The position numbers and the translations under genes are program-made. 48,789 nucleotides of DNA from an uncultured Bacteroidales bacterium (GTDB taxonomy: Bacteria; Bacteroidota; Bacteroidia; Bacteroidales; Bacteroidaceae), in assembly GCA_902760965.1 (NCBI GenBank), contig CACWIN010000023.1, positions 1 through 48,789 on the forward strand. The letters are read 5' to 3'. Positions within the stretch are counted from its first letter, which is position 1, and each line of letters starts with the position of its first letter. The notes beneath the pieces were generated by a model. It was not told the origin of the DNA and searched no databases. It worked only from the letters and a program-made list of their open reading frames with translations. Positions 32,598 to 41,550 of this stretch are shown in pieces.

Positions 32598-33161
32598 TTA
32601 TTTGTTATTAAACTTGCACATCGTATCGTCAATGCCGGCCAGACAAAAGTTCCTGACCGCCTCAACAGCCACAGGAATGCGCTCGTCAAGTATCTTGCGC
32701 TCATCCTCATTGAAAGGATCCAGCACGAACTTTATCTGAGCGCCCATGGGGAAATCATTGCCGATGCCAAACCTCAGGCGGCTGAACTGCTCGGAGCAGA
32801 GTACCTGGATTATGTTGCCTATGCCGTTGTGACCTCCGCCACTGCCTTGCTTACGGAGACGAATCTTGCCAAGGGGCAGCGCCAGGTCATCGGCCACAAC
32901 CAGAAGGTTCTCCGGCTGGATGTTCTCCTTGTTCATCCAGTAGCGCACGGCATTGCCGCTCAGGTTCATAAAGGTTGTGGGTTTTAGGAGCACAAGCTCG
33001 CGGTTCTTTATGCGCATGTTGGCCACAAAACCGTATCGCTTGTCCTCAAAAACAGCATTGGATGCCTTTGCTAGGGCATCCAATACCATAAATCCTATGT
33101 TGTGGCGGGTATCTTGGTATTCGTCGCCCGGGTTACCCAAACCCACAATCAGATACTTCAT
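32598..33161 (-). CDS. pth: Peptidyl-tRNA hydrolase
   Basis: A 187-residue enzyme that recycles peptidyl-tRNA released prematurely from ribosomes. The signature residues are visible: GLGNPG with Asn10, DTRHNIGF with catalytic His20, [10 protein letters not shown] with the substrate-binding Asn, and the GSGGGHNG block. Length and start are standard. It follows the L25 gene by 8 nt, a common pairing of ribosome-associated functions in bacteria, and precedes an hslR-like gene. Confidence 0.97.
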   Translation of the reverse strand: MKYLIVGLGNPGDEYQDTRHNIGFMVLDALAKASNAVFEDKRYGFVANMRIKNRELVLLKPTTFMNLSGNAVRYWMNKENIQPENLLVVADDLALPLGKIRLRKQGSGGGHNGIGNIIQVLCSEQFSRLRFGIGNDFPMGAQIKFVLDPFNEDERKILDERIPVAVEAVRNFCLAGIDDTMCKFNNK

Positions 33162-33169
33162 TCCTTATA

Positions 33170-33790
33170 TTATTCTGCGGCGGGAGCCTCAGCAGGTGCC
33201 TCTTCTGTAGCCTCAGCAGCGGCAGCTGAACGTGTTGACAATACTGTGCAGATCACAGCGTCCTTGGGGCTTACAAACTCAATGCCGTCAACCTTAAGGT
33301 CGCCAACCTTGAATGACTTACCTATGGTAAGAGGTGTAACATCAATCTCAATCTTCTCAGGTATTGCAGTGTAAAGAGCCTTAGCCTTAACGCGGCGCAG
33401 GATCTGCTCCAGCTTACCACCAGCCTTGACACCGGCTGCCAGACCGTTCAGCTTAACGGGAACAGCCATAACGATGGGCTTCTCAGGAGTAACCTGATAA
33501 AAATCTATGTGAAGAATGTTGTCCTTTACGGGGTGGAACTGGATCTCACGCATAACTGCCAGAACGGTGTTGCCGTCAATGGTCAGGTTAACTGAGAAAA
33601 TATCGGGTGAATAAACCAGGTTGCGAACCTCTTCGAATGTTACGCTGAAAGCCTTGGCTACAGGAAGACCTTTCTCGTTACGCTCTACACCGTACAGGTT
33701 GCAGGGGATAAGGTTCTGCTTACGGAGTGCCTTGGCACCTTTTTTACCGAACTCGTTGCGGGCTGTGCCCTTTACGTCAATTGATTTCAT
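33170..33790 (-). CDS. rplY: 50S ribosomal protein L25 / general stress protein Ctc
   Basis: A 206-residue L25 of the long (TL5/Ctc) type that binds 5S rRNA. The N-terminal L25 domain covers about residues 1-95 (MKSIDVKGTARNEFGKKGAK, then IPCNLYGV and EIQFHPVKDNILHIDFYQV). The C-terminal TL5 domain follows (PVKLNGLAAGVKAGGKLEQI) and an Ala/Glu-rich tail ends in EEAPAEAPAAE. It heads the rplY-pth-hslR-like operon. A -7 box TACCTTTG lies 89 nt upstream on the minus strand. Confidence 0.96.
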   Translation of the reverse strand: MKSIDVKGTARNEFGKKGAKALRKQNLIPCNLYGVERNEKGLPVAKAFSVTFEEVRNLVYSPDIFSVNLTIDGNTVLAVMREIQFHPVKDNILHIDFYQVTPEKPIVMAVPVKLNGLAAGVKAGGKLEQILRRVKAKALYTAIPEKIEIDVTPLTIGKSFKVGDLKVDGIEFVSPKDAVICTVLSTRSAAAAEATEEAPAEAPAAE

Positions 33791-33837
33791 TTTAAAACGT
33801 GTTACTCTAAATTGTTTATACTCAATTCACCATCACA

Positions 33838-33866
33838 CAAAACACCACCTTTTGGGGTGGGCTTTA
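33838..33866 (-). terminator. Possible terminator upstream of rplY
   Basis: On the minus strand, CCCACCCC pairs with GGTGGTG around a short A-rich loop, followed by TTTTGTG. It would end transcripts from the DUF3276 gene. It lies downstream of the rplY -7 box, so it could also act as a leader hairpin. Confidence 0.45.
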
Positions 33867-33879
33867 CGTAAAAGCGCGG

Positions 33880-33887
33880 CAAAGGTA
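33880..33887 (-). promoter_or_regulatory. -7 box for rplY
   Basis: Reads TACCTTTG on the minus strand, a full match to TAnnTTTG. Confidence 0.55.
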
Positions 33888-33895
33888 CAAAAAAT

Positions 33896-33926
33896 TTGAG
33901 AATTGAGAATTGAAAATTGAAAATTA
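33896..33926 (-). repeat. Intergenic heptanucleotide array
   Basis: Tandem copies of the TCAATTT/TCAATTC 7-mer (minus-strand reading) between the DUF3276 stop and the rplY promoter. Same family as the four in-frame arrays at 27.7-28.8 kb. Confidence 0.85.
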
Positions 33927-33927
33927 A

Positions 33928-34290
33928 TCAAAACTCTATCTTGAATTCGTCCGATGTAGAATCCTCTGGGGCGGGGGCTTCGGGCGCGGTGGAGGCATCG
34001 GCATTGGCTTTTTCGGCCTCGTGAATGAACTTGATGGTCTTGGTCAGGCCGTCAATAAAGTTACCAAAATCCTCCCTGTAAAGGAATATCTTATGCTTTT
34101 CAAAACTCACTTTGGCGTCTTCGCCTTCACCAGTCGTGATCTTTTTGCTTTCAGTGATGGAGAGATACATCTCATCCTTGCGTGTCTTGCGCACATCCAT
34201 GTAATAAATTCGCTTTCCGGCCTTGATGGCATGCGAGAATATTACATCCTTTTCTATCTCGTCGGCAGTCTTCCTTCTTAAATCCTCCAT
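33928..34290 (-). CDS. DUF3276 (PUR-alpha-like) family protein
   Basis: A 120-residue protein of the Bacteroidota DUF3276 family, which has a PUR-repeat fold predicted to bind nucleic acid. Visible blocks are FSHAIKAGKRIYYMDVRKTR, EMYLSITESKK and KHKIFLYREDFGNFIDGLTK; a variable Ala/Pro/Glu tail follows. It is divergent from nusB. No operon partner is evident on its own strand, since an intergenic repeat array and a hairpin separate it from rplY. Role unknown. Confidence 0.85.
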   Translation of the reverse strand: MEDLRRKTADEIEKDVIFSHAIKAGKRIYYMDVRKTRKDEMYLSITESKKITTGEGEDAKVSFEKHKIFLYREDFGNFIDGLTKTIKFIHEAEKANADASTAPEAPAPEDSTSDEFKIEF

Positions 34291-34392
34291 AACCTCTTAA
34301 TATTTTGTACAAATATGATAAATAGATTCAAAGTATGCAAGAAATAGTGAACAAATCAGTGCGATTTCTATCTTTTATGAGGAAAAAAGTAG

Positions 34393-34400
34393 TACTTTTG
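34393..34400 (+). promoter_or_regulatory. -7 box for the nusB operon
   Basis: TACTTTTG, a full match to TAnnTTTG, 26 nt before the nusB ATG. Confidence 0.6.
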
Positions 34401-34426
34401 CAGACCGGATTAACGGTTTTGACACA

Positions 34427-35350
34427 ATGATCAACAGAGTTCTCATCAGACTGAAAGTAGTTCAGGTAATATACGCATATTACCAGAATGGCGGGCAGAG
34501 CATAAGCTCGGCAGAGCGTGAACTGGCCCAGAGCCTTGACAGTGCCTATTCCCTTTACAAAACCCTTCTTTACATTCCAATCGCGCTGGTTAACCATGCA
34601 CGTAAATCGGTTGCAAAACAGAAACGCATGGGTGCATCCCATATTCCTGCAAAAGAGGAGCGCCTGGCTGCAAATCTTTTTGTGGCGCAGTTGGAAACAA
34701 ATTCGGAACTGTTGCAGTTCGTTGAAAGCAATGACCTTGCGTGGCTTGTTGAATCGGACTGGATCAAGGATACATATGCACAGATACTGGAGTCCGATGT
34801 AATGGAGGAGTACTGGCAGGAGGAACGTTTTGATTTTGAGTCCGATAGGGAACTGTGCCGAAAGCTCTACAAGGCTTATGCCCAGGAGAACGATGAGCTT
34901 GATTCATTGCTTGAGGAGCAGAATCTGTATTGGAACGGCGATAAGGAACTGATTGATTCATTTGTCCTTAAGACTCTTCGCGCCTTTGCCGACGGTAGCG
35001 TGGCCGACCAGCCGCTCAAGAGCGAATTCAAGGATGAGGATGACCGTCAGTTCGCGTTGGACCTGCTTCACTTTGGTCTGGAGACTGCTCCCGCCCGTGA
35101 GGCTGCCGTGGCCGCCAACTGTCGTCGTTGGGATCCCAGCCGCCTGGCTTTCCTGGATGTGATAATCATTCAGGTTGCAATGGCCGAGATGATCAATTTC
35201 CCGCAGATTCCGCTTAGGGTCACAATCAATGAATATGTGGAACTTGCAAAATCGCTCAGTACACCTGCCAGCGGCAGCTTTGTGAACGGCATGTTGGAGA
35301 CAATTGTCAAGGATATGACCGCCCAGGGTACTCTGAACAAGGAATTTTAA
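34427..35350 (+). CDS. nusB: Transcription antitermination factor NusB
   Basis: A 307-residue NusB, about twice the E. coli length, as is usual in Bacteroidota. The N-terminal part (MINRVLIRLKVVQVIYAYYQ) repeats the RNA-binding helix pattern, and the C-terminal half holds the canonical NusB fold ending in FPQIPLRVTINEYVELAKSL and GSFVNGMLETIVKDM. NusB with NusE binds boxA RNA in ribosomal operons. It starts a five-gene run nusB-yajC-ybbR-coaE-DUF5606 with gaps of 1-22 nt. Confidence 0.94.
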   Translation: MINRVLIRLKVVQVIYAYYQNGGQSISSAERELAQSLDSAYSLYKTLLYIPIALVNHARKSVAKQKRMGASHIPAKEERLAANLFVAQLETNSELLQFVESNDLAWLVESDWIKDTYAQILESDVMEEYWQEERFDFESDRELCRKLYKAYAQENDELDSLLEEQNLYWNGDKELIDSFVLKTLRAFADGSVADQPLKSEFKDEDDRQFALDLLHFGLETAPAREAAVAANCRRWDPSRLAFLDVIIIQVAMAEMINFPQIPLRVTINEYVELAKSLSTPASGSFVNGMLETIVKDMTAQGTLNKEF

Positions 35351-35372
35351 TTTAAACAAACAATAATCAATT

Positions 35373-35822
35373 ATGGCACAAATGCTTTTACTCAATCCCT
35401 TCCAGATGTCATATCAGGAGGTAAACGTACACACTGTGAACTTTGTACAGGATGTTAATCTTGACGCTCCCGCTTCATCGGGCAGCACCAGCGCCCAGGG
35501 CGGTGCAATGGGGGGTAATTTCTTCTGGATTATCCTGCTGCTTGGTTTCATGATGATCCTGTTTATGCGTCCCCGTCAGGACAAGGAGGGAGAAAAGTTC
35601 CGTAACGCCCTTCAGAAAGAGCAGGACGTTGTTACCAGCTCTGGCATATTCGGCAAGATCAAGGATATTGACGAGGTTTCGGTTACTCTTGAGATAGCTC
35701 AGGGTATGAAAATCAAGGTTGACAAGCGTTATGTCAACCCTGTTCCCACACCTCAGCCGGTTAAGCCCGAAAAGCCTTCACGCCGCCGCAAGAAGGATCC
35801 CAGCAAGGACGAGAAAGCTTAA
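35373..35822 (+). CDS. yajC: Preprotein translocase subunit YajC
   Basis: A 149-residue inner-membrane protein associated with SecDF. The single membrane helix is FFWIILLLGFMMILFM, followed at once by RPRQDKEGEKFRNALQK and the YajC core VTSSGIFGKIKDIDEVSVTL. The N-terminal segment before the helix is longer than in E. coli, and the C-terminus is a basic Pro/Lys tail (PSRRRKKDPSKDEKA). It lies 22 nt after nusB. Confidence 0.93.
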   Translation: MAQMLLLNPFQMSYQEVNVHTVNFVQDVNLDAPASSGSTSAQGGAMGGNFFWIILLLGFMMILFMRPRQDKEGEKFRNALQKEQDVVTSSGIFGKIKDIDEVSVTLEIAQGMKIKVDKRYVNPVPTPQPVKPEKPSRRRKKDPSKDEKA

Positions 35823-35836
35823 ACAATTAATTTACT

Positions 35837-36838
35837 GTGCGGGACTCAGGACAACCCAAATCCCGATTTGCAGAACGGTTGAATAAAATCGGGAATTCCC
35901 TTCTAAAGCTGTTTGGAGGGGATTTCCTGGTTTTTTTGTTGTTCCTGGTAATTACATTCTTCTTTTGGTGGTCCCAGACCATGAATCAGGATTACGAGGC
36001 CACAATGAGGATACCATTGCAGATAAAGAATGTCCCTGACGATGTAAGGATAACCTTCCAGTCTGTTGACCAGCTTACGGTTTCATTGAACGGCAAGGGC
36101 AGATTGTTGCGCAAATCCGGTCGTCGAGGCGGCCGCCATACTCTTATGGTCAGCAGCTCGGCGTTCAATGTTTCGCAGGGGCATGCGTCGCTCTCAACCC
36201 AGAGGTTGCGTGATTCCGTATCGGCCTTTCTGCATCCTGGGGTTTCCATAAGGTCTTTTGAGCCTGATTCGCTGGTCTATCAGTATGTCAGGCAACGCAG
36301 CGTGATGCTGCCTGTGGTCTTTGACGGGACAACCGGAAGCCAGGACCAGTTCTTTATGGAAAATATAGTTTTTGAGCCCGACAGTGTAAGGGTAAACCTT
36401 GTATTGTCCGATACGGTCACTAATTGTGTCTATGCCGATGCCGGAATGGTTATGCTTTCATCGGACACCACTGTCAGAAAGGTGGCTCTAAGGCCAATCC
36501 CTGATGCGGTTCTGAGTAGGGATGATGTGCAGATGACGGTCGTTGCCCAGCAATACACCGAAAAGAGCCTGGAGGTTCCAATCAAGGGTGTAAACTTTCC
36601 TAACTATCTTACACTCAAGTCGTTCCCGTCAAAAGCTGTAGTAACGGCATGGGTCAAGATGTCGGAGTATGACAAGGTGGTGGCATCGGACTTTCAGGTG
36701 GTGGTTGACTTTAATGACATTTCCGGCCGGGAGAGTTCCAAGGCTCCGTTGCGTGTTTTTTCGCAGCCAGCCAATGTGCGTAATGTCAGGCTTCAGACCC
36801 GCACCGTTGATTATCTGATGGAAAACAAGCTGTTCTGA
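35837..36838 (+). CDS. YbbR-domain protein (CdaR-like)
   Basis: A 333-residue membrane-anchored protein starting at a GTG codon. One helix near the N-terminus (FLVFLLFLVITFFFWWS) anchors extracytoplasmic YbbR-type repeats (for example RIPLQIKNVPDDVRITFQS and SLEVPIKGVNFPNYLTLKSF). In Firmicutes such proteins regulate the diadenylate cyclase CdaA; in Bacteroidota the position before coaE is typical but the function is untested. The next gene begins one nucleotide after its stop. Confidence 0.83.
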   Translation: MRDSGQPKSRFAERLNKIGNSLLKLFGGDFLVFLLFLVITFFFWWSQTMNQDYEATMRIPLQIKNVPDDVRITFQSVDQLTVSLNGKGRLLRKSGRRGGRHTLMVSSSAFNVSQGHASLSTQRLRDSVSAFLHPGVSIRSFEPDSLVYQYVRQRSVMLPVVFDGTTGSQDQFFMENIVFEPDSVRVNLVLSDTVTNCVYADAGMVMLSSDTTVRKVALRPIPDAVLSRDDVQMTVVAQQYTEKSLEVPIKGVNFPNYLTLKSFPSKAVVTAWVKMSEYDKVVASDFQVVVDFNDISGRESSKAPLRVFSQPANVRNVRLQTRTVDYLMENKLF

Positions 36839-36839
36839 T

Positions 36840-37439
36840 ATGGTTGTGATAGGTGTGACAGGCGGAATAGGCTGCGGCAAGAGCTATGTATCGGCTAAGA
36901 TGCAGCTGCGTGGCATACCTGTGTATGATTCCGATTCCAGGGCCAAACTGCTCACCGCGACCGATCCGGTAATCAGCGCGTCGCTTTCGCGCCTGGTGGG
37001 ACCTATGCTCTACTGTCCCTGCTGCGGTCAGTTCAACAAGCAGGTTTTGTCAGATTTTATCTTTGGCAACGAGCAGAATCTCTCAAAGGTGAACTCCATA
37101 ATTCATCCGCGCGTAAAGGATGATTTCAGGCAGTGGGTCAATGCCCGTAAGGACAAGAAGTTCTGCATACTTGAATCGGCCATTCTGTTTGAGTCCGGAT
37201 TTGATAGTGAGGTGGACTTTACCGTGGTTGTGGATGCTCCTCTGGAGCTTAGGATACAGCGTTGCATTAAGCGTGACAACACCACCCGCGATGCTCTCCT
37301 TAAGCGGATCCAAAGCCAGATGGACCAGGCCGAAAAGTGCCGTCTTGCTGATTTTGTGATTGTGAACGACGATGTGCGCGATTTGGGTTCCCAGATAGAT
37401 GCACTGCTTGATAAATGTAAAGAAACTTTTAATAAATAA
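36840..37439 (+). CDS. coaE: Dephospho-CoA kinase
   Basis: A 199-residue P-loop kinase that completes coenzyme A synthesis by phosphorylating the 3'-hydroxyl of dephospho-CoA. The Walker A motif is GGIGCGKS (residues 8-15), followed by the substrate block VYDSDSRAKLL, the lid region with RCIKRDNTTRDALLKRIQSQ and the end motif ADFVIVND. Its ATG lies one nucleotide after the ybbR stop, so translation is probably coupled. Confidence 0.95.
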   Translation: MVVIGVTGGIGCGKSYVSAKMQLRGIPVYDSDSRAKLLTATDPVISASLSRLVGPMLYCPCCGQFNKQVLSDFIFGNEQNLSKVNSIIHPRVKDDFRQWVNARKDKKFCILESAILFESGFDSEVDFTVVVDAPLELRIQRCIKRDNTTRDALLKRIQSQMDQAEKCRLADFVIVNDDVRDLGSQIDALLDKCKETFNK

Positions 37440-37449
37440 CAATATAGAT

Positions 37450-37875
37450 ATGTTGAATGAGATTTTGACTATTTCGGGCAAACCAAGCCTGTACAAGCTC
37501 TTGACACGCGGCCGTGGCGCGCTCATTGTTGAGAACATTGACGAGACAAAGAAACGTTTCCCCATCCAGGGAACCGACAAGGTTGTATCACTGGGTGATA
37601 TCTCAATCTTTACCGATGACAAGGAGATGCCTCTGCGCGAGGTGTTCCTGGCAATCGAGGAAAAACTGGGCAAGAAAGAGATTGAGTTTGACTGGCGCAA
37701 GGCCTCAAATGCCGAGCTGCTCAAATTCTTTGGTGAGATTGTTCCCGATTTTGACCGTGACCGCGTATATCCCAGCCACATTAAGAAAATTGCCGGCTGG
37801 TACGACCTCCTGGTCAAGTACGGCCAGAACGACTTTTCCGAACCCAAACAGGAGGAAGAACCCGCAGCCGAATAA
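37450..37875 (+). CDS. DUF5606 family protein
   Basis: A 141-residue soluble protein beginning MLNEILTISGKPSLYKLL, the standard N-terminus of this Bacteroidota family; the frame continues upstream only into coaE. Further conserved text is RGALIVENIDETKKRFPI, SLGDISIFTDDKEMPLREVF and KIAGWYDLLVKYGQNDF. The tail is acidic (PKQEEEPAAE). It closes the nusB-to-DUF5606 cluster, where it is commonly found; the role is unknown. REPIN C follows 28 nt downstream. Confidence 0.85.
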   Translation: MLNEILTISGKPSLYKLLTRGRGALIVENIDETKKRFPIQGTDKVVSLGDISIFTDDKEMPLREVFLAIEEKLGKKEIEFDWRKASNAELLKFFGEIVPDFDRDRVYPSHIKKIAGWYDLLVKYGQNDFSEPKQEEEPAAE

Positions 37876-37903
37876 AACAAGCGCACAAGATTGAGGGGCA
37901 CAC

Positions 37904-38001
37904 AGGGGCACAAAGGGGACGGTTCTTTTTGTGCCCCTAATTATTGCTCTAGAAGGTATTGTAGCGAGGGGCACAAAAAGAACCGTCCCCTTTGTGCCCC
38001 T
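37904..38001 (+). repeat. REPIN C (98-bp palindromic element)
   Basis: Arms 37904-37938 and 37967-38001 around a 28-nt centre with CTAG. GTAG at 37961-37964 lies 2 nt from the right arm. One extra 10-mer (AGGGGCACAC) precedes the left arm. It lies between DUF5606 and the DUF4954 promoter. Confidence 0.93.
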
Positions 38002-38055
38002 GTGAGTTCCGCGAAATTGAGCCCCATATAAAATAATATTTTATATGCGGTTTTT

Positions 38056-38087
38056 CTTGGTGGTTACGTTAAATTGTTTTAACTTTG
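38056..38087 (+). promoter_or_regulatory. Promoter of the DUF4954 gene
   Basis: CTTG (38056-38059), a 20-nt spacer and a perfect -7 box TAACTTTG (38080-38087), 31 nt before the ATG at 38119. Confidence 0.65.
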
Positions 38088-38118
38088 CGGGCGCAACTCC
38101 TATTCAAGGACAATAATT

Positions 38119-40326
38119 ATGGAAAAAGTAACAGTGCTTTCAGCGGATCAGCTTTTCAACAGCTTTCTTGATCCAAAGTATATTCCCGCAGGTCAAAACA
38201 AGTATTATCTCCGCAATACGCAGGTAACCGCTCCCAAAGGCGGCTGGCGTCATCTTACAAGTTTTGAGATAGAGACCCTTGTCAAGAATGACAATACCGC
38301 CATGAGCTGGGATAACATCATGGTGACCGATGAGTTTGACCCGTTAATGATAAAGAACAACAAGTTCTACGGCTTTGTCCGCATCGGACGAGTATCATCA
38401 AACGGACTCCAGTATCATGATTTAAGGCTCCCGTGCGGTATAACCAACAGTTCAATACATTCCTGCGATATAGGCGACGACTGCGCCATCCACAACGTGC
38501 ACTATCTGTCACATTATATTATAGGTGACCGATGCATGCTGTTCAATATCCAGGAAATGTCATGCACGGACCACGCCAAGTTCGGCAACGGCATAGTAAA
38601 GGACGGCGAGGACGAGGACGTTCGCGTCTGGCTGGAGCTCATGAACGAGACCGGCTGCCGCAAGGTGCTTCCGTTTGAAGGCATGATTGCGGCCGATGCA
38701 TACCTGTGGGCCAAGTTCATCGATGACAAGCGTCTTCAGGACAGGCTTAAGGATATTACGCAGAACACTTTTGACAGCCGCCGCGGTTTTTACGGAACCA
38801 TAGGATACGGCAACGTAATAAAGAACTGCTGGATAATCAAGGACGTAAAGATTGGCAACTGCTGCTACATTAAGGGTGCAAGCAAGCTTAAGAACCTGAC
38901 TATCAATTCATCAGAAAAGGATTCAACCCAGATAGGCGAGAACGTGGTTCTGGTAAACGGTATAATTGGATACGGTTGCCGCCTGTTCTACTCCGTAATT
39001 GCAGTCCGCTTTGTGCTGGGCAGCCACTCCAACCTTAAATACGGTGCACGCCTCATGAACTCATTTATGGGCGACAACTCCACAATATCGTGCTGTGAGG
39101 TGCTTCACAACCTTATTTTCCCGGCTCACGAGCAGCATCACAACAACTCGTTCCTTATTGCCAGCGTGGTCAAGGGGCAGTCAAACCTGGCCGCCGGCGC
39201 AACCATCGGCTCCAACCACAATTCACGTACAAATGACAACGAGATTGAGGCAGGACGCGGATTCTGGCCCGGTCTTTGCGTTAGCGTAAAGCATTCCTGC
39301 AAGTTTGCCAGTTTCACTATGCTGGCCAAGGGCGCTTATCCGGCCGAGATGATCAACCCGTTCCCGTTTGCGCTTATCAGCAATGATGAGATGCATGGTG
39401 AACTGCACGTTATGCCTGCATTCTCATGGAGGTACAATATGTTCGCTATGGCACGTAACAACTGGAAATTCGCAAACCGCGATACCCGTGTGTTCAAGGT
39501 CCAGAACATTGAATTTGATGCATATGCCCCGGATTCAATGGAAGAGGCCATCGAGGCCCGCAAGCTGTTGGATAAGTGGACCGCAAAGGCATGGCTCCTC
39601 AAGGAGGGCAAGAGCCTTGACGGTATGACCGATGAAAAACTCCTGGAAATGGGCCGAAACCTTCTTAACGGCGATCCTGCCAAGGTCAAGGGCCTTGAGG
39701 TTCTGGGCGAGAATATGGAAAAATCAAAACGTAAGGTCGTAATTATCCATCCTTACGAGGCATATCATGCTTATGGCGAAATGCTCATTTACTATGCAGT
39801 AAGGAACATCGTTTCGTATCTGGAGGATAATGAGGACGTCAAGTTCCAGGATATCAGCAAGATGTTTGACGGTGACCGCGCCCGCGTATGGTTCAATCTG
39901 GGCGGTCAGCTTATGTCAATGGAGGATGTTGACCAGTTGCGTTCCGATATCAAGGACGGTACGCTCAACTCATGGAAAGAGATCCATCACCGTTACACCG
40001 AAATCTGGAAAAAGTATCCTGTTGACAAACTGCGTCACGCCTACATGTCACTTAAGCATGTATTTGGCGTAGACACCTTTACGGCCGATGATTGGAACAA
40101 TATCCTTAACAAGGGCATCGATATTCAGAACTATATATTCAATCAGGTTTACGAAACCCGCAAAAAGGATTACGAGAACAAGTTCCGCAGGGCTACATTC
40201 CTGAGTGAGGACGAGATGCTTGCTGCATGGGGCAAGCTGGACGAGAACAGCTTTATCCTTCAGCAGCGCAAGGAACTCAAGGAGTTTACCGAGCGGGTTC
40301 AGAATATTAAGAAGAGACTGATCTGA
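38119..40326 (+). CDS. DUF4954 family protein with left-handed beta-helix (hexapeptide-repeat) domain
   Basis: A 735-residue protein. Residues about 90-400 are a series of hexapeptide-like turns (for example ITNSSIHSCDIGDDCAIHNV, CWIIKDVKIGNCCYIKGASK and NVVLVNGIIGYGCRLFYSVI) forming a left-handed beta-helix like that of sugar nucleotidyl- and acyltransferases. The C-terminal third is helical and charged. This layout matches DUF4954, known in Bacteroidota and spirochaetes. The enzymatic role is unproven; the next gene encodes a sugar-phosphate SIS protein, which hints at sugar-nucleotide chemistry. It has its own promoter and is followed by a long hairpin. Confidence 0.85.
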   Translation: MEKVTVLSADQLFNSFLDPKYIPAGQNKYYLRNTQVTAPKGGWRHLTSFEIETLVKNDNTAMSWDNIMVTDEFDPLMIKNNKFYGFVRIGRVSSNGLQYHDLRLPCGITNSSIHSCDIGDDCAIHNVHYLSHYIIGDRCMLFNIQEMSCTDHAKFGNGIVKDGEDEDVRVWLELMNETGCRKVLPFEGMIAADAYLWAKFIDDKRLQDRLKDITQNTFDSRRGFYGTIGYGNVIKNCWIIKDVKIGNCCYIKGASKLKNLTINSSEKDSTQIGENVVLVNGIIGYGCRLFYSVIAVRFVLGSHSNLKYGARLMNSFMGDNSTISCCEVLHNLIFPAHEQHHNNSFLIASVVKGQSNLAAGATIGSNHNSRTNDNEIEAGRGFWPGLCVSVKHSCKFASFTMLAKGAYPAEMINPFPFALISNDEMHGELHVMPAFSWRYNMFAMARNNWKFANRDTRVFKVQNIEFDAYAPDSMEEAIEARKLLDKWTAKAWLLKEGKSLDGMTDEKLLEMGRNLLNGDPAKVKGLEVLGENMEKSKRKVVIIHPYEAYHAYGEMLIYYAVRNIVSYLEDNEDVKFQDISKMFDGDRARVWFNLGGQLMSMEDVDQLRSDIKDGTLNSWKEIHHRYTEIWKKYPVDKLRHAYMSLKHVFGVDTFTADDWNNILNKGIDIQNYIFNQVYETRKKDYENKFRRATFLSEDEMLAAWGKLDENSFILQQRKELKEFTERVQNIKKRLI

Positions 40327-40337
40327 TAACATTGGCC

Positions 40338-40421
40338 TTGGCGTTGGCTTTGGCTCTTTTGCTGAGTCTCGTGCCAACGTTATCTGCCGGATGGTAGCAA
40401 AAGCCAAAGCCAACGCCAAAG
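40338..40421. repeat. Long hairpin built from 6-mer repeats after the DUF4954 gene
   Basis: A left arm of TTGGCG/TTGGCT-type units (40338-40363) is nearly the reverse complement of 40396-40421, with a 2-nt bulge, giving a stem of about 24-26 bp. No T-run follows on the plus strand. It could limit read-through into the SIS gene. Confidence 0.8.
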
Positions 40422-40458
40422 TATTATAACCAATAATAAACCACTTAAATACAAGAAT

Positions 40459-41475
40459 ATGAATCTTAAAGAGAACAAGTACTCCCAGTACGCACTTGTA
40501 CAGGAGATGATGGACACTGTCGAGACAGTCAAGAAATTCAATCCCGATTGCACAAAGGAGATTGCAGCTCAGGTTAAGAAAGCCGGCAAGGCTTATTTTA
40601 CCGGCGAGGGCTCAAGCCGTATCTTCCCCGCCAAGAACACTCTGCGCAAGACCAAGCGTTGGGGCATCGACCTTAATGCCCAGACCGATGGCTCATGGCA
40701 GTCACGTGAGTATGACCTGAGCAAGTTTGCCGTATTCTTGGCATCCAACTCCGGCCGTACCAAGGAGGTTACTCTTCTGGCCAAGAAACTCATGGAGGAG
40801 GGCAATCCTCTCCGTTTCGGACTTACAGCTAACGAAGGCACCATCCTTTCTACTTTCTGCGCAAACACTCATGTGCTCAATTGCGGTTGGGAGCAGGCTG
40901 TTGCCGCTACCAAGAGCGTAGTTGAGCAGGCTCTTTACTATGAGTCAGTTCTTTGGAATATGTCTGGCAAGGATGTTAAGGCCGGTCTGGCTGCACTTCC
41001 CGCTCAGATTGAGCAGGCCCTTACACTTCAGGTTCCCGCCGAGATTGTAGAGTGGGTCAAGAAGGCCGAGACAATCTACTTTGCAGGTTACAACGATGGC
41101 GTTGCCGAGGAGCTTACCCTTAAGACCAACGAGATTACCCGCCGTAAGTCCGATTTCCTGGAGGGCACATACGCTCTGCACGGAATTGAGGAGGTAATGA
41201 AGGAGGGCGACATCATCTTCTGGGTTGATCCTATTGCCGATGAGTACCAGAAGATTCAGGACTGCCTTATCAAGGGTGCCGGCGTTAAGGTCGTTGCAAT
41301 TGCTGACCACGACACTCCGTTCCCGACCATCAAGACTCCAGCTGCAGGTGACTTTAACCCGTACGTATATCTGTGCGCCGGTTGGAACGTTCTTGTTGAG
41401 ATCGGTATCGCTACCGGTATGGATCTGGATCATCCAAACCGTGCCCGCAAGGTTGGTAACGAAATTCAACTGTGA
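40459..41475 (+). CDS. SIS-domain sugar-phosphate isomerase-like protein
   Basis: A 338-residue protein with two SIS domains like the isomerase half of GlmS. The first has YFTGEGSSRIFPAKN and the Ser-rich phosphate loop SNSGRTKEV; the second has YFAGYNDGVAEELTLKTNE and the GlmS-like FLEGTYALHGIEEVM. Relatives act as sugar isomerases or deaminases on aminosugar phosphates. There is no glutaminase domain, so it would not use glutamine. The substrate is unknown. It is followed by a strong terminator. Confidence 0.87.
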   Translation: MNLKENKYSQYALVQEMMDTVETVKKFNPDCTKEIAAQVKKAGKAYFTGEGSSRIFPAKNTLRKTKRWGIDLNAQTDGSWQSREYDLSKFAVFLASNSGRTKEVTLLAKKLMEEGNPLRFGLTANEGTILSTFCANTHVLNCGWEQAVAATKSVVEQALYYESVLWNMSGKDVKAGLAALPAQIEQALTLQVPAEIVEWVKKAETIYFAGYNDGVAEELTLKTNEITRRKSDFLEGTYALHGIEEVMKEGDIIFWVDPIADEYQKIQDCLIKGAGVKVVAIADHDTPFPTIKTPAAGDFNPYVYLCAGWNVLVEIGIATGMDLDHPNRARKVGNEIQL

Positions 41476-41506
41476 TATAATATTTAATGCTTTTGATTCA
41501 TTCGGG

Positions 41507-41540
41507 AAGGTCGGCTTGTGTTAGCCGGCCTTTCTTTTTT
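41507..41540 (+). terminator. Terminator after the SIS gene
   Basis: GGTCGGCT (41509-41516) pairs with AGCCGGCC (41523-41530), with one G-T pair, followed by a T-rich tail. REPIN D repeats begin immediately after it. Confidence 0.9.
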
Positions 41541-41550
41541 AGGGGCACAA

